Part shown: positions 54,637-63,742 of the stretch, piece by piece | Layout: each line of letters begins with the position of its first letter | Numbering within the stretch: position 1 is the first letter of the stretch | Source of the DNA: Tenacibaculum gallaicum | Lineage (GTDB): Bacteria; Bacteroidota; Bacteroidia; Flavobacteriales; Flavobacteriaceae | Assembly (NCBI RefSeq): GCF_003387615.1 | Contig: NZ_QUNS01000003.1 | Span: forward strand, 188,591-252,590 | Length of the DNA stretch: 64,000 bases | Direction of reading: 5' to 3' | Translations under genes and position numbers: made by a program | Notes under the pieces: model-generated | Seen by the model: the letters and a program-made list of their open reading frames with translations, nothing else | Databases searched by the model: none | What the model was told of the DNA's origin: nothing

Positions 54637-54981
54637 ATGAAGATAGAAAACACAAAAGCACAAATGCGTAAGGGCGTTTTAGAATATTGCATCTTATCTA
54701 TTTTACAAAACGGAGATGCCTATACCTCTGAAATACTCTCAAGCCTTAAAAGTGCAGAAATGATTGTGGTTGAAGGAACCATATATCCGTTACTTACCCG
54801 CTTAAAAAATGCAGGATTATTAAGTTACAGATGGGAAGAATCAACCTCTGGGCCACCAAGAAAATATTACGTACTCACAGAAAACGGCGGAATGTTTTTA
54901 AAAGAATTAAATAAAACATGGTATAATTTAGTAAACGCAGTAAACCAAGTAACAAGTACAAAATCAACTAAAGATGAATAA
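54637..54981 (+). CDS. PadR family transcriptional regulator
   Basis: The protein has 114 residues, the short PadR-s2 type: MRKGVLEYCILSILQNGDAYTSEI (helix-turn-helix start), EGTIYPLLTRLKNAGLLSYRWEES (recognition helix and wing) and GPPRKYYVLTENG. It binds DNA as a dimer and probably represses its own operon through the dyad at 54125. Overlaps the PspC gene by 8 bases. Confidence 0.93.
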   Translation: MKIENTKAQMRKGVLEYCILSILQNGDAYTSEILSSLKSAEMIVVEGTIYPLLTRLKNAGLLSYRWEESTSGPPRKYYVLTENGGMFLKELNKTWYNLVNAVNQVTSTKSTKDE

Positions 54982-56950
54982 GACAATAAATATAAACCTG
55001 GGCGGATTTTTCTTCCATATAGATGAAATTGCCTATCAGAAATTAAAACGATACTTAGACGCCATCGCTCGTTCGTTAAGTAACGATCCGCAAGGAAAAA
55101 ATGAAATTATAGCAGATATCGAAGCTCGTATTAGCGAATTATTATCTGAAAGAATTACCGATGCTCGTCAAGTAGTAAATGAAAGCGATATTGAAGAAAT
55201 TATTGCTATCATGGGACAACCAGAGGATTATGCAGAAGCTGAAGAAGGGTATAACGAGAATGCTTCTTACAACTACAATAGAAACACCTCTAGCAAAAAA
55301 ATGTTTAGAGATGGTGACGATAAGTTTTTAGGAGGAGTTTGTTCTGGACTTGGACATTATTTTAATATTGATGTTGTTTGGATTCGTTTAGCTTTCCTTA
55401 TTTTAACATTAGCAGGGTTTGGTTTCGGAATTATAGGATATATCATTTTATGGATTATTTTGCCTGAAGCTAAAACTACCTCAGAAAAATTACAGATGGA
55501 AGGTGAAGCTGTAAATATTGATAACATTGAAAAAAAAATTCGTAACGAATTTGAAAACCTTTCTTCAAAAGTAAAGGAAGGCGCCCATGATTTATCGGAT
55601 AAAATTTCCAATGCTGATTATCAAAAACTACGTAACCAAACTAAATCTGGTTTTCAGGATTTCATAGACACTATCGGTAAAATTTTATTAGCCATATTTA
55701 AAGTGTTTGGTAAATTCATGGGCGTATTATTAATATTTATCGCTGGTATTACCATCATCTCATTATTGTTAGGCTTATTTTCGGTAGGAAGCTTAGAAAT
55801 CTTAAATTTTGATGGAGATATGATTCACTACCCTCCTTTCTTCTACGATTCGGCAATGCCTAAATGGTTGTTAATGACATTTGTTTTCTTTTTAATAGGA
55901 ATTCCTTTTGTTGTCTTATTTATTTTAGGATTACGAATTTTATCTCCTAATGTTAAAAGACTCGGTATTGCTACAGTTTTAACATTATTCGGGCTTTGGC
56001 TAATTTCCTTATTAGCTATTGGGTTCTCTGGTATTGAATATTTTACCACTCATGCTTATGATGGTGCACATATTTCAAAACACAGCATTACATACGATAA
56101 AGAAGAGCCACTAAAACTAAGAATAGTAAACGATGATAATATTTATTACCAACACAGTTTACGAAATCGTGATAACTCAATATCTGTTCATGTAAATGAT
56201 AAAGAAATGAAATACTCTAACGATATAAATATAGATGTTCGTAAGAGTGAAACAGGCAGTGCATACATAGAAATCAAAAAAACTTCAGAAGGAAGAAAAC
56301 GTAACGATGCTAATAATAATGCTGAAGCGATTCAGTACAATTTTAAAACGGCTAACAATACTATTGTTTTTGATGCTTTTTTTATCAGTGAATACAAAAA
56401 CATGTGGAAAGATGAAGAAATTGATGCCGTTTTATACATTCCTGAAGGAACAACTATATATTTTGAAGGTTCGTCTCGTAACTTTCTAGATAATGTAAAC
56501 AACATTCAAGATGTATACGATCGTGATATGGCTAATCATCATTTTAAAATGACATCTAAAGGTTTTGAATGTATGGATTGTGATGATGAAGATATCAATA
56601 ATAATGATTCTGATAATTGGGACTCTAATAACGACGACGATGTAAGTTTTTTATTTGATAGTACTATAAATGATGTAAAAGCTGAATTAATTATTACTAA
56701 AGAAACTACTAAAAAAGAATTAGAAAAACTTGCTGACTGGTTTAAAAAACGTAAAAATATTGACATCGATTTTTCTGATTCTGATTTTTATCCTGACGGA
56801 AAAATTAAAACCTATTCTTTAACTGTAGACTGTAACGACGGATTTAATGGTAACAGTGTCTATAAAGGAGTAATAATTAATAACGGTAAACACGGATTTA
56901 CTAGAAAGTATAGCGAAGAAGATAAAAGCTTAGCTTTTAAAATTTGGTAA
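54974..56950 (+). CDS. PspC domain membrane protein with C-terminal adhesin-like domain
   Basis: The protein has 658 residues. Residues 1-95 resemble the DUF1700-like N-terminus (ADIEARISELLSERI, IIAIMGQPEDYAEAEEG). The PspC domain at about 110-170 reads KKMFRDGDDKFLGGVCSGLGHYF and IIGYIILWIILPEA. Two or three further membrane spans lie at about 235-265, 295-320 and 330-355. The remaining 300 residues are soluble, Asp/Asn-rich (DCDDEDINNNDSDNW) and beta-rich. PspC proteins are linked to envelope stress. Its partners PadR and DUF4870 are upstream. Confidence 0.9.
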   Translation: MNKTININLGGFFFHIDEIAYQKLKRYLDAIARSLSNDPQGKNEIIADIEARISELLSERITDARQVVNESDIEEIIAIMGQPEDYAEAEEGYNENASYNYNRNTSSKKMFRDGDDKFLGGVCSGLGHYFNIDVVWIRLAFLILTLAGFGFGIIGYIILWIILPEAKTTSEKLQMEGEAVNIDNIEKKIRNEFENLSSKVKEGAHDLSDKISNADYQKLRNQTKSGFQDFIDTIGKILLAIFKVFGKFMGVLLIFIAGITIISLLLGLFSVGSLEILNFDGDMIHYPPFFYDSAMPKWLLMTFVFFLIGIPFVVLFILGLRILSPNVKRLGIATVLTLFGLWLISLLAIGFSGIEYFTTHAYDGAHISKHSITYDKEEPLKLRIVNDDNIYYQHSLRNRDNSISVHVNDKEMKYSNDINIDVRKSETGSAYIEIKKTSEGRKRNDANNNAEAIQYNFKTANNTIVFDAFFISEYKNMWKDEEIDAVLYIPEGTTIYFEGSSRNFLDNVNNIQDVYDRDMANHHFKMTSKGFECMDCDDEDINNNDSDNWDSNNDDDVSFLFDSTINDVKAELIITKETTKKELEKLADWFKKRKNIDIDFSDSDFYPDGKIKTYSLTVDCNDGFNGNSVYKGVIINNGKHGFTRKYSEEDKSLAFKIW

Positions 56951-56969
56951 ACGCATAAACTGAAAAACT

Positions 56970-57476
56970 ATGAACGATTTATTTGACTTCTTCTTTAAGG
57001 GTAATTTTTTTATAAAAATAGTTACCCTGCTATATACACTATTACTTTCTTGGGTAATGAACGGACAGGTACAAGAAATTCCTAATTATAAACCTGTTGA
57101 TATTGACTTACACAATCAAATTGTAAAAATGGATAGCATTTTTTTCAATGCTTACAATACATGTGATATGAAAGTACAATCTAATATTTTAAGTGATAAT
57201 ATTGAGTTTTTTCATGATAAAGGAGGTTTGTCTACTTCTAAAAGTGAAATTATTGCTGCTACTAAAAAAAATATTTGTGGCAAGGTTACCCGTACCTTAA
57301 TAAAAGGGAGCATTGAAGTGTATCCTATAAATAATTATGGAGCTGTAGAAATTGGATATCATACGTTTTTTAATAATAGAGAACCTAATGCTAGGTCTAT
57401 TCCTAGTAAGTTTATAGCTATTTGGAAAAAAGAAAATGCTCAGTGGTTAATGACAAAAGTTATTAGCCTACATTAA
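56970..57476 (+). CDS. DUF4440/NTF2-like protein
   Basis: The protein has 168 residues. It has an N-terminal hydrophobic segment (IVTLLYTLLLSWVMNGQ) that may be a signal peptide or anchor, then an NTF2-like fold: MDSIFFNAYNTCDMKVQSNILSDNIEFFHDKGG and AIWKKENAQWLMTKVISLH. No clear catalytic residues. It starts 19 bases after the PspC gene, last in the operon. The role is unknown. Confidence 0.82.
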   Translation: MNDLFDFFFKGNFFIKIVTLLYTLLLSWVMNGQVQEIPNYKPVDIDLHNQIVKMDSIFFNAYNTCDMKVQSNILSDNIEFFHDKGGLSTSKSEIIAATKKNICGKVTRTLIKGSIEVYPINNYGAVEIGYHTFFNNREPNARSIPSKFIAIWKKENAQWLMTKVISLH

Positions 57477-57593
57477 TTTGTTGAGACCAAAAAATAAGAG
57501 ATACATCTTATTTTAATTATCGTAACAATATAAAAAACATTAGTTCATTGGTTTAGCTAACTCCGATGACACTAATACTTGGTTTTATTAGTT

Positions 57594-57625
57594 AAGCCAA
57601 AGCTCTTTAGCTTTGGCTTTTTCTT
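57594..57625 (+). terminator. Terminator after the PspC operon
   Basis: AAGCCAAAGCT pairs perfectly with AGCTTTGGCTT over CTTT, followed by TTTTC. The 57477-57593 stretch before it holds no gene. Confidence 0.85.
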
Positions 57626-57660
57626 TATATAAATCCCACTAATTAAAATACTAAAACCTA

Positions 57661-57668
57661 TATCTTTG
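57661..57668 (+). promoter_or_regulatory. Predicted -7 element of the antiporter gene
   Basis: TATCTTTG, exact TAnnTTTG match, 17 bases before the ATG. Confidence 0.5.
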
Positions 57669-57685
57669 TTTAAAATTTTCCTCGT

Positions 57686-59149
57686 ATGAGTTTAACCATT
57701 GAGAACATTTTACTAATAGGGTCTTTATTACTTTTAATAAGTATTATTGTCGGAAAAACGTCATATAAATTTGGAGTTCCTACCTTATTGCTATTCTTAA
57801 GTATTGGAATGTTAGCTGGCTCTGATGGTATTGGAGGTATTATTTTTGACGATCCAAAAGCTGCACAATTTATAGGAATTGTTTCTTTAAATTTTATTTT
57901 ATTTTCAGGGGGATTAGACACCAATTGGAAAGCAGTAAAACCGATTCTTAAAGAAGGTTTAGTACTCTCTACTTTAGGTGTATTACTTACGGCAGTATCC
58001 TTAGGGCTATTTGTTTGGAATGTTACTAATTTTACAATTTTCGAAAGTTTACTACTAGGAGCTATTGTTTCTTCTACCGATGCTGCTGCAGTATTCTCTA
58101 TTTTACGTTCTAAAAACTTAGCATTAAGAGAAAATTTGCGTCCTACCTTAGAATTAGAAAGTGGTAGTAACGACCCTATGGCATATGTATTAACTATTGC
58201 TTTTTTAACGTTAGTTATCAACCAAGATCAAAGTATTACTTCAATTATTCCTTTATTCTTACAACAAATGGTTTTTGGAGCTATTACAGGTTTTTTATTT
58301 GGAATGTTAAGTAAAACTATAATTAATAGTATTAAGCTTGATTTTGAAGGATTATATCCTGTTTTAGTAATTGCACTCATGTTTATTACCTTCTCATTTA
58401 GTGATTTTATAGGCGGCAACGGGTTCCTTGCTATTTATATATGTGCTGTTTATTTAGGAAATCAAAACTTAATACATAAAAAAACCATCTTAAAAATGTT
58501 TGATGGTTTGGCTTGGTTAATGCAAATTGTACTCTTCTTAACATTAGGCTTGCTTGTTTTTCCATCACAAATCATTCCTTACTTAGGTATTGGACTTATA
58601 ATCTCTTTATTCTTAATTTTTATTGCTCGTCCTGTAGGTGTTTTTATTAGTTTACTTTTTTTTAAAATGAAACTAAGAAGACGTTTTTACATTTCATGGG
58701 TCGGTTTACGTGGAGCAGTTCCTATAGTATTTGCTACCTATCCTCTTTTAGCTGGTATAGATAAAGCTAATATTATTTTTAACATTGTTTTTTTTATTTC
58801 TGTTACTTCCATATTAATACAGGGTACTACATTAAGTATTGTTGCTAAATGGTTAAATGTTGCCTTACCAGAAGAAACAAAGAAATTAAGTGCTACTGAT
58901 ATGCTCTTACAAGAAAACCCAAAAGCTTTAATGGAAGAAATTGTAATTACTAAATCGTGTGCTGCTGTAGGTAAAAAAATTGTAGAATTGAATTTCCCTA
59001 AAAATGCTATAATTGCCATGATAAAAAGAGATGGAAGTTATCTAACTCCCAATGGTTCTACTACAATAAATGCTTCCGATATTTTAATTGTCCTTGCTGA
59101 TAAAATTACTATTTTTAAAGAAGTTAATAAAAGCCTTAAAAACCAATAG
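57686..59149 (+). CDS. K+/H+ antiporter (CPA1/NhaP2 type)
   Basis: The protein has 487 residues with about 12 membrane spans: signatures GGLDTNWKAVKPILKEGL, SSTDAAAVFSILRSKNL (with the STDAAAV acidic motif), ELESGSNDPMAYVLTIAFL and WVGLRGAVPIVFATYPLLAG. A TrkA_C/RCK_C-like domain occupies about residues 405-480 (KKIVELNFPKNAIIAMIKRDGSYLTP). It exchanges K+ or Na+ for H+ in the inner membrane, gated by a ligand on the C-terminal domain. It is transcribed alone. Confidence 0.92.
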   Translation: MSLTIENILLIGSLLLLISIIVGKTSYKFGVPTLLLFLSIGMLAGSDGIGGIIFDDPKAAQFIGIVSLNFILFSGGLDTNWKAVKPILKEGLVLSTLGVLLTAVSLGLFVWNVTNFTIFESLLLGAIVSSTDAAAVFSILRSKNLALRENLRPTLELESGSNDPMAYVLTIAFLTLVINQDQSITSIIPLFLQQMVFGAITGFLFGMLSKTIINSIKLDFEGLYPVLVIALMFITFSFSDFIGGNGFLAIYICAVYLGNQNLIHKKTILKMFDGLAWLMQIVLFLTLGLLVFPSQIIPYLGIGLIISLFLIFIARPVGVFISLLFFKMKLRRRFYISWVGLRGAVPIVFATYPLLAGIDKANIIFNIVFFISVTSILIQGTTLSIVAKWLNVALPEETKKLSATDMLLQENPKALMEEIVITKSCAAVGKKIVELNFPKNAIIAMIKRDGSYLTPNGSTTINASDILIVLADKITIFKEVNKSLKNQ

Positions 59150-59177
59150 TTAATCAATTTAATTTTAAATATTAGAT

Positions 59178-59185
59178 TACCTTTG
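59178..59185 (+). promoter_or_regulatory. Predicted -7 element for the 59190 gene (leaderless)
   Basis: TACCTTTG, exact TAnnTTTG match; the ATG follows after only 4 bases. Confidence 0.55.
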
Positions 59186-59189
59186 TAGT

Positions 59190-59561
59190 ATGAATAAGTT
59201 GTTGAGGTTTTTAAGCGTACTATTTGTAACAGTAGTGTATTTTTCTGCTATTAGTTATACCCAAAAAAATCAATCTTTTTCTAAAGTTTTTGAAAGCGAT
59301 AATTCTTCTCATGAAAAATATGTTCAAAAACTTTCTCCCAAAGCTTTATACCATACTTCTGAATCAGAAAACCTTTCAAACTACCTTAACAACCTTCCCA
59401 CAACAAATGTAAAAAACTCATTTTCTGGATTTGGTATAACTTTAAAATCTATTGAATTATTTTTCAACAGAAAATACCTTCAATATACTTTACTATCAAG
59501 AAGTATATTAATAAATCACAGAAAGTCCGATTTAATTTTTCCTTTTCATTATCACTGGTGA
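59190..59561 (+). CDS. Small exported protein ending in FPFHYHW, unknown function
   Basis: The protein has 123 residues with an N-terminal hydrophobic segment (FLSVLFVTVVYFSAISY) that is a signal peptide or anchor. The middle is Ser/Asn-rich with no domain. The end, ILINHRKSDLIFPFHYHW, is unusual: a hydrophobic patch followed by His and Trp as the last residues, a type of ending I recall from other small flavobacterial proteins. The two His may bind metal or heme (guess). A leaderless promoter sits directly upstream. Confidence 0.6.
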   Translation: MNKLLRFLSVLFVTVVYFSAISYTQKNQSFSKVFESDNSSHEKYVQKLSPKALYHTSESENLSNYLNNLPTTNVKNSFSGFGITLKSIELFFNRKYLQYTLLSRSILINHRKSDLIFPFHYHW

Positions 59562-59665
59562 AGCTTCATTTAGTTTTTACAGTGAATTAATCAAACTCAT
59601 CATTAAAAAAATAATACTCTTTATGAATTAAAGAGTAAAACTTAATACAATTAATTAAAAATAAA

Positions 59666-60133
59666 ATGGATTTAGGAACCACAATTGTTGGTGCTACACT
59701 ATTAGTTATGTGTGTAGGTCCCTTTATACTCGTACGCAAAAAACAATTAACAAAAAGGAATAAAAAACTCCAAGCACTACATACTCTTTCGCAAGAGCAT
59801 AATTGTACCATACAAGAATATGAGTTTTGTAATGATTTTGTTTTGGGAATTGATAAAACAAAAAAAACTCTTTTCTTTTACAAACAATCTCAAGAAAACA
59901 CATATAGTAAAATTATTGATTTACAAACTATTGAAGAATGTACAGTTGTAAAAAAAACAAGAAATATAAACGATAGAACACTCTCTTTAATACAACTTAA
60001 CTTCATTAATGCTAGTAAAAAGGAGAATATTAGTATTACAATTTATAATGAAGAAACAGACCTTTTAATCAGCAATGAGTTATTAGTTGCCAATAAATGG
60101 TCTCTCTTAATTAACAGTAATTTAAAAAAATAG
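59666..60133 (+). CDS. Membrane-anchored protein of unknown function
   Basis: The protein has 155 residues. One N-terminal span (IVGATLLVMCVGPFILVRKK) is followed by a basic stretch (KKQLTKRNKKLQ), so the rest is cytoplasmic. The soluble part (HNCTIQEYEFCNDFVLGIDKTKKTLFFYK, KIIDLQTIEECTVVKK) is beta-rich and may form a small PH-like fold (guess). It ends at a perfect 15-bp terminator. It is preceded by the small exported protein gene on the same strand. Confidence 0.68.
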   Translation: MDLGTTIVGATLLVMCVGPFILVRKKQLTKRNKKLQALHTLSQEHNCTIQEYEFCNDFVLGIDKTKKTLFFYKQSQENTYSKIIDLQTIEECTVVKKTRNINDRTLSLIQLNFINASKKENISITIYNEETDLLISNELLVANKWSLLINSNLKK

Positions 60134-60144
60134 TAAATACAAAC

Positions 60145-60180
60145 AATCTAAGCCTTAAACAATTTAAGGCTTAGATTTTA
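60145..60180 (+). terminator. Terminator after the 59666 gene
   Basis: AATCTAAGCCTTAAA pairs perfectly with TTTAAGGCTTAGATT over CAA, followed by TTAATT. The 60181-60330 stretch holds no gene. Confidence 0.85.
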
Positions 60181-60330
60181 ATTAAAAACTTTTTTACACT
60201 TGCCATATATCTTTTTTATGAATATTTTCGACAAAAATTATAGTTATAAATTAACTACTATTTAAATACAAAAAAAGGAATAGGACAGTTACCAAAAAAT
60301 TATTCGTTCTTTCTATTATTCAAAACCGCT

Positions 60331-61638
60331 ATGAAAACAGTTTACATAATAAACTTTAAACACCTACTTCCTGTACTATTTTTACTGACTATTAGTTGCT
60401 CAACTAAAAATAAAACAGACGAAGAACTACTTGAAAAAGACAAAATTGAATTAAAAGAAAATTTAGACTCTTATAAAATAGCAACGTATAAATTTGGTAA
60501 AATTTTAATTCGTTCTTCAGCTGAAAAAGACACTATCTCAACAGAGTTTCAATCTTTTAAAAAAGATCTCGATAAGATTTTTAATAAAGTTGTAAAATAT
60601 AATGTTGAAACCCCTGAAAGCTTATCATTATTAGACTACATTTTAATATACCGAGACTATAAAAGAATGGAAGGCTTCATTATGAAAACAGATGAAGATG
60701 TTTTTCCGACATTAGTAGATGCTTTTAATATAGTTTATGGAGACTCTATAAGTAAAAAAAGAGAATATTATAAAGGAAAGGAAAAAGAATATGTTCAGAA
60801 TATAGAACATGCTGTTCTAAGTGCAATTGTAATATTAAGTAAAGACTTAGGAAAAGAAGTATCGCTTTACGAGTGCACAAAGACAAACCCAGAATTACTT
60901 CCTGACTCTGAAATTAAGACTTTACTACAATACTTTAGAGGTTTCCTTTTTTTTGAAAAGGGACTTTATTATTTATCTGAAGATGAAATTTCAAGAAACA
61001 TTAATTGGTTAAATAATAATAAAAATGTGGATTTACCCTATACCAGAGCTTTCTTTCAATGGGGAAATCTTGATAATGAAAGTACTCATTTAGGGCTTCA
61101 TTCATTAAATCACTTATTTAGAGGTTTCGATCGACTAATGATGGAAAGAGAAATTGATGAAAAACGCGCACTTGAAGATTTTGAAGCATTTTTAAAAGAC
61201 GCTAATAAAATTGGTTTAAATAATGAAATTACTTGGTCGATAGAAACCTATTTATATTTAAAAAACGAAGAAAACGAAAAGGCTATTGCTTCTTTAACCA
61301 AACTTAAAACAAGTGACCTTCTTTCTTCAGAAGATAAAAAAAGAATAGATGAATCTATTGAATATGTTAAAAACAGGGAGTCAGGTAAAGTATTAAATGG
61401 TTTTTATGATAAATTCTTTTTAAGTAAAATCGCCACAAAATACATGTATGCAATTTTATCTAAAGTAGATTGGGGAAAAGTCATGAAGAAACAAAACATT
61501 CCTCATACAGATGAAATACTTAAAACCATTGACAATTTGAAAAGTTTTATTGATAACTTAAAAAAGTATGCTAGTACAGAGGACTTAAAAAACAAAGGGA
61601 AAAGTCTCTGGAACAAAACAAAAGAACTAGCTAAGTAA
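60331..61638 (+). CDS. Lipoprotein of unknown function
   Basis: The protein has 435 residues. Signal MKTVYIINFKHLLPVLFLLTISC with lipobox LTISC. The mature part is helix-rich with a Lys/Glu-rich first half (DEELLEKDKIELKENLDSYK), a central region with LHSLNHLFRGFDRLMMEREIDEKRALEDFEAFLKDA-like helices (key parts LHSLNHLFRGFD and RALEDFEAFLKDA) that look like TPR-type pairs, and a C-terminal helix (KNKGKSLWNKTKELA). I do not recognise a family. First gene of a four-gene operon. Confidence 0.72.
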   Translation: MKTVYIINFKHLLPVLFLLTISCSTKNKTDEELLEKDKIELKENLDSYKIATYKFGKILIRSSAEKDTISTEFQSFKKDLDKIFNKVVKYNVETPESLSLLDYILIYRDYKRMEGFIMKTDEDVFPTLVDAFNIVYGDSISKKREYYKGKEKEYVQNIEHAVLSAIVILSKDLGKEVSLYECTKTNPELLPDSEIKTLLQYFRGFLFFEKGLYYLSEDEISRNINWLNNNKNVDLPYTRAFFQWGNLDNESTHLGLHSLNHLFRGFDRLMMEREIDEKRALEDFEAFLKDANKIGLNNEITWSIETYLYLKNEENEKAIASLTKLKTSDLLSSEDKKRIDESIEYVKNRESGKVLNGFYDKFFLSKIATKYMYAILSKVDWGKVMKKQNIPHTDEILKTIDNLKSFIDNLKKYASTEDLKNKGKSLWNKTKELAK

Positions 61639-61699
61639 TATTGGTTATAGTTCTTATAAAAAAGAAACATATAATATATTAAAACACTTAAAAATTAAA

Positions 61700-62101
61700 A
61701 TGGGAAAAATTAAAATTGAAAGCACAGTTGGTGCTAAAATCTATGTTAACGAAAAAGAATTAGGTTTAATAAAAAGAGAAGATAAAGAATATGAGTTAGA
61801 TAATGGCGAGTACGAAATTTACGCCAAAGCATCTTGGTGTGGTAGTCAAAAAATCAACATAAATGTTACTAATGATAAAACCGTAACCTTAACTCTTAAC
61901 AGTTTTAAATATGAGGGAATTATAAAAGCTATTATGATGGTATTTGTTGCTCTATTTATGTTTTCTAAAAGTCTTATTTTTCTGATTCTTGCTGGAATTA
62001 TCATTCTATACCCTTTGTATTATATATCATTCGGAAAAGATAATTACTTAGAATTAAATGAGAAGAATGAAAATAGTCTAGCCAACACAAACAACATTTA
62101 A
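61700..62101 (+). CDS. PEGA-like protein with membrane segments
   Basis: The protein has 133 residues without signal peptide. The first 70 residues are a small beta domain like PEGA: STVGAKIYVNEKELGLIKR, YELDNGEYEIYAKASWCGSQKININV, TVTLTLNSFKYEG. Two membrane spans follow at about 76-92 and 95-112 (MMVFVALFMFSKSLIFLILAG). By topology the PEGA-like part faces the cytoplasm or periplasm; orientation is not certain. Middle of the 60331 operon. Confidence 0.65.
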   Translation: MGKIKIESTVGAKIYVNEKELGLIKREDKEYELDNGEYEIYAKASWCGSQKININVTNDKTVTLTLNSFKYEGIIKAIMMVFVALFMFSKSLIFLILAGIIILYPLYYISFGKDNYLELNEKNENSLANTNNI

Positions 62102-62147
62102 TTTTTACTTTAACAAAACTCAACCTGTATCCCCCAATAAAACAGTT

Positions 62148-63107
62148 ATGAATTACAAAATAATAAAACTACTATTTGACCCAAGAGAAACTATTAATAA
62201 AGAAGAGTTTTTATTTGGGATAATAGTTCTATTCTTTTTAGCTTTTATTTTTATTCTTGATTTTACTATAATTAATAGTGTTACGTCGATTATAAGCTCA
62301 AAAGGTGCTCTGCTATTAGCTATGCATAAAGTTATAAGACCATTTACTATCCCTAATTTACCTGTAGGTTTTATTTTATTTTACAGCGTTTTAACTTTAA
62401 CTATTAAAAGAGTAAAAGACTTAAATTCTAATTTATGGGTAGGTGCTTTAGTTGGAACACTTATTTTTCTTTTTTTTGATGTTGTTTTTTTAAAACCAAC
62501 TACTAGCCTAGGGATGTTTTCTAATATGTTGGGGATCGAAATTGATAATCAAGTAAAGGTTTTTCATGCATTTAACATCATTTTTTATGTTATTTTAGGC
62601 ATAAGTTCAATACTCTTCCTTTCAGTTCTTAAAGGAACTAAACCTCATATAAAGGATGGATATAAAAAAGGAAGTTTAACTATTAATCAATTTATTAAAC
62701 AATTAGGGCTTCTATTTATTACTGCTTTTATTTTCTCTATACTATTTGGTACTATTTTAGTTATAGCTGATAATAACAATTCTCTTAATCGAAATATGTT
62801 TTGGCAATCAATTATTTTTGGTATTCCTAGTCTTTTAATCATTATATGGTATTTAAAACTGGTTTACATGAGGTTAAATAACACTACTTTTTCTTTCTTC
62901 AACTATATTTTATGTTTAATAGTTTATATTATAAGTTTTGCCGCCCTAATTATAATAACTTCTAAAGTTGATAACTTAAACTATATAAATATGTCTTTAA
63001 CTTTTTTCTCAGTTATTAGTATCGCATTTTCATTTATAAACCTTTCTTTATTTTTGTTAGATAAAGATTCTAAGCCATTGGTATTTGGAATTGAAAAACA
63101 AGATTAA
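62148..63107 (+). CDS. Multi-span membrane protein, weakly DUF805-like duplication
   Basis: The protein has 319 residues with about eight membrane spans. Two halves each hold a short motif reminiscent of DUF805: FYSVLTLTIKRVKDLNSNLWVG near residue 80-101 and LVYMRLNNTTFSFFNYILC near 242-260, so it may be an internal duplication. No transport motif is seen. The stop overlaps the next start by one base (TAATG), so it is translationally coupled to the Crp/Fnr-like gene. Confidence 0.65.
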   Translation: MNYKIIKLLFDPRETINKEEFLFGIIVLFFLAFIFILDFTIINSVTSIISSKGALLLAMHKVIRPFTIPNLPVGFILFYSVLTLTIKRVKDLNSNLWVGALVGTLIFLFFDVVFLKPTTSLGMFSNMLGIEIDNQVKVFHAFNIIFYVILGISSILFLSVLKGTKPHIKDGYKKGSLTINQFIKQLGLLFITAFIFSILFGTILVIADNNNSLNRNMFWQSIIFGIPSLLIIIWYLKLVYMRLNNTTFSFFNYILCLIVYIISFAALIIITSKVDNLNYINMSLTFFSVISIAFSFINLSLFLLDKDSKPLVFGIEKQD

Positions 63108-63682
63108 TGAAACAATTTTCAGAAATTTCTAAATTCTTCGAAACTGAGTTTCCTTTAAATCAACACGGACTTGATGAACTATTTAGTCTATTTAAAGTAG
63201 AAAAACATGCTAAAGGAATTATTTTTCTTCAAGAAAGCTCCAAAGAAAAAAAGTTACGTTTTTTAAATAATGGAATTGTAAGAGAGTATTATGCAAATGA
63301 GGACAAGGAAGTCAATATTAACTTTTACATAAAACCTCAGTTTATATCCGATTTACTAACTTTTAGTCAAAATACTACTACCAAGAAAAATCAAGAGACC
63401 TTAACTTCTGTAGAAATTTTAAGTATTGAAAGACAACCTTTTTTTAATTTGTTAGAAAAGTATCAATGTGGTAAAACCTTTGTTAATGCCTCTTTTCAAA
63501 AACTATTAAAACAAAAAGAAAAATTAGAATTTAATCGCATAACAAAATCACCTGAAGAATTATACAACGAGTTATTCATTTACAAACCTGAATGGATACA
63601 AAACATACCTCAATATCATTTAGCTTCTTACTTAAACATAACTCCAGAAACGTTAAGTAGAATTAAAAAACGTATTTCTTGA
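63107..63682 (+). CDS. Crp/Fnr-type cyclic-nucleotide-binding regulator
   Basis: The protein has 191 residues. The N-terminal cNMP-like beta-barrel (KGIIFLQESSKEKKLRFLNNGIVREYY) is followed by a helix and a C-terminal helix-turn-helix (IPQYHLASYLNITPETLSRIKKRI), the short Crp/Fnr form common in Bacteroidota. The effector is unknown; the phosphate-binding Arg of CRP is not evident. Start TAATG overlaps the membrane-protein gene; likely regulator for its own operon or for the adjacent MBL gene. Confidence 0.87.
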   Translation: MKQFSEISKFFETEFPLNQHGLDELFSLFKVEKHAKGIIFLQESSKEKKLRFLNNGIVREYYANEDKEVNINFYIKPQFISDLLTFSQNTTTKKNQETLTSVEILSIERQPFFNLLEKYQCGKTFVNASFQKLLKQKEKLEFNRITKSPEELYNELFIYKPEWIQNIPQYHLASYLNITPETLSRIKKRIS

Positions 63683-63742
63683 TTTGAATCAATGAAAACA
63701 AATAGTTTATAAAAGACATTTGCATAACTAAAATATTATACA

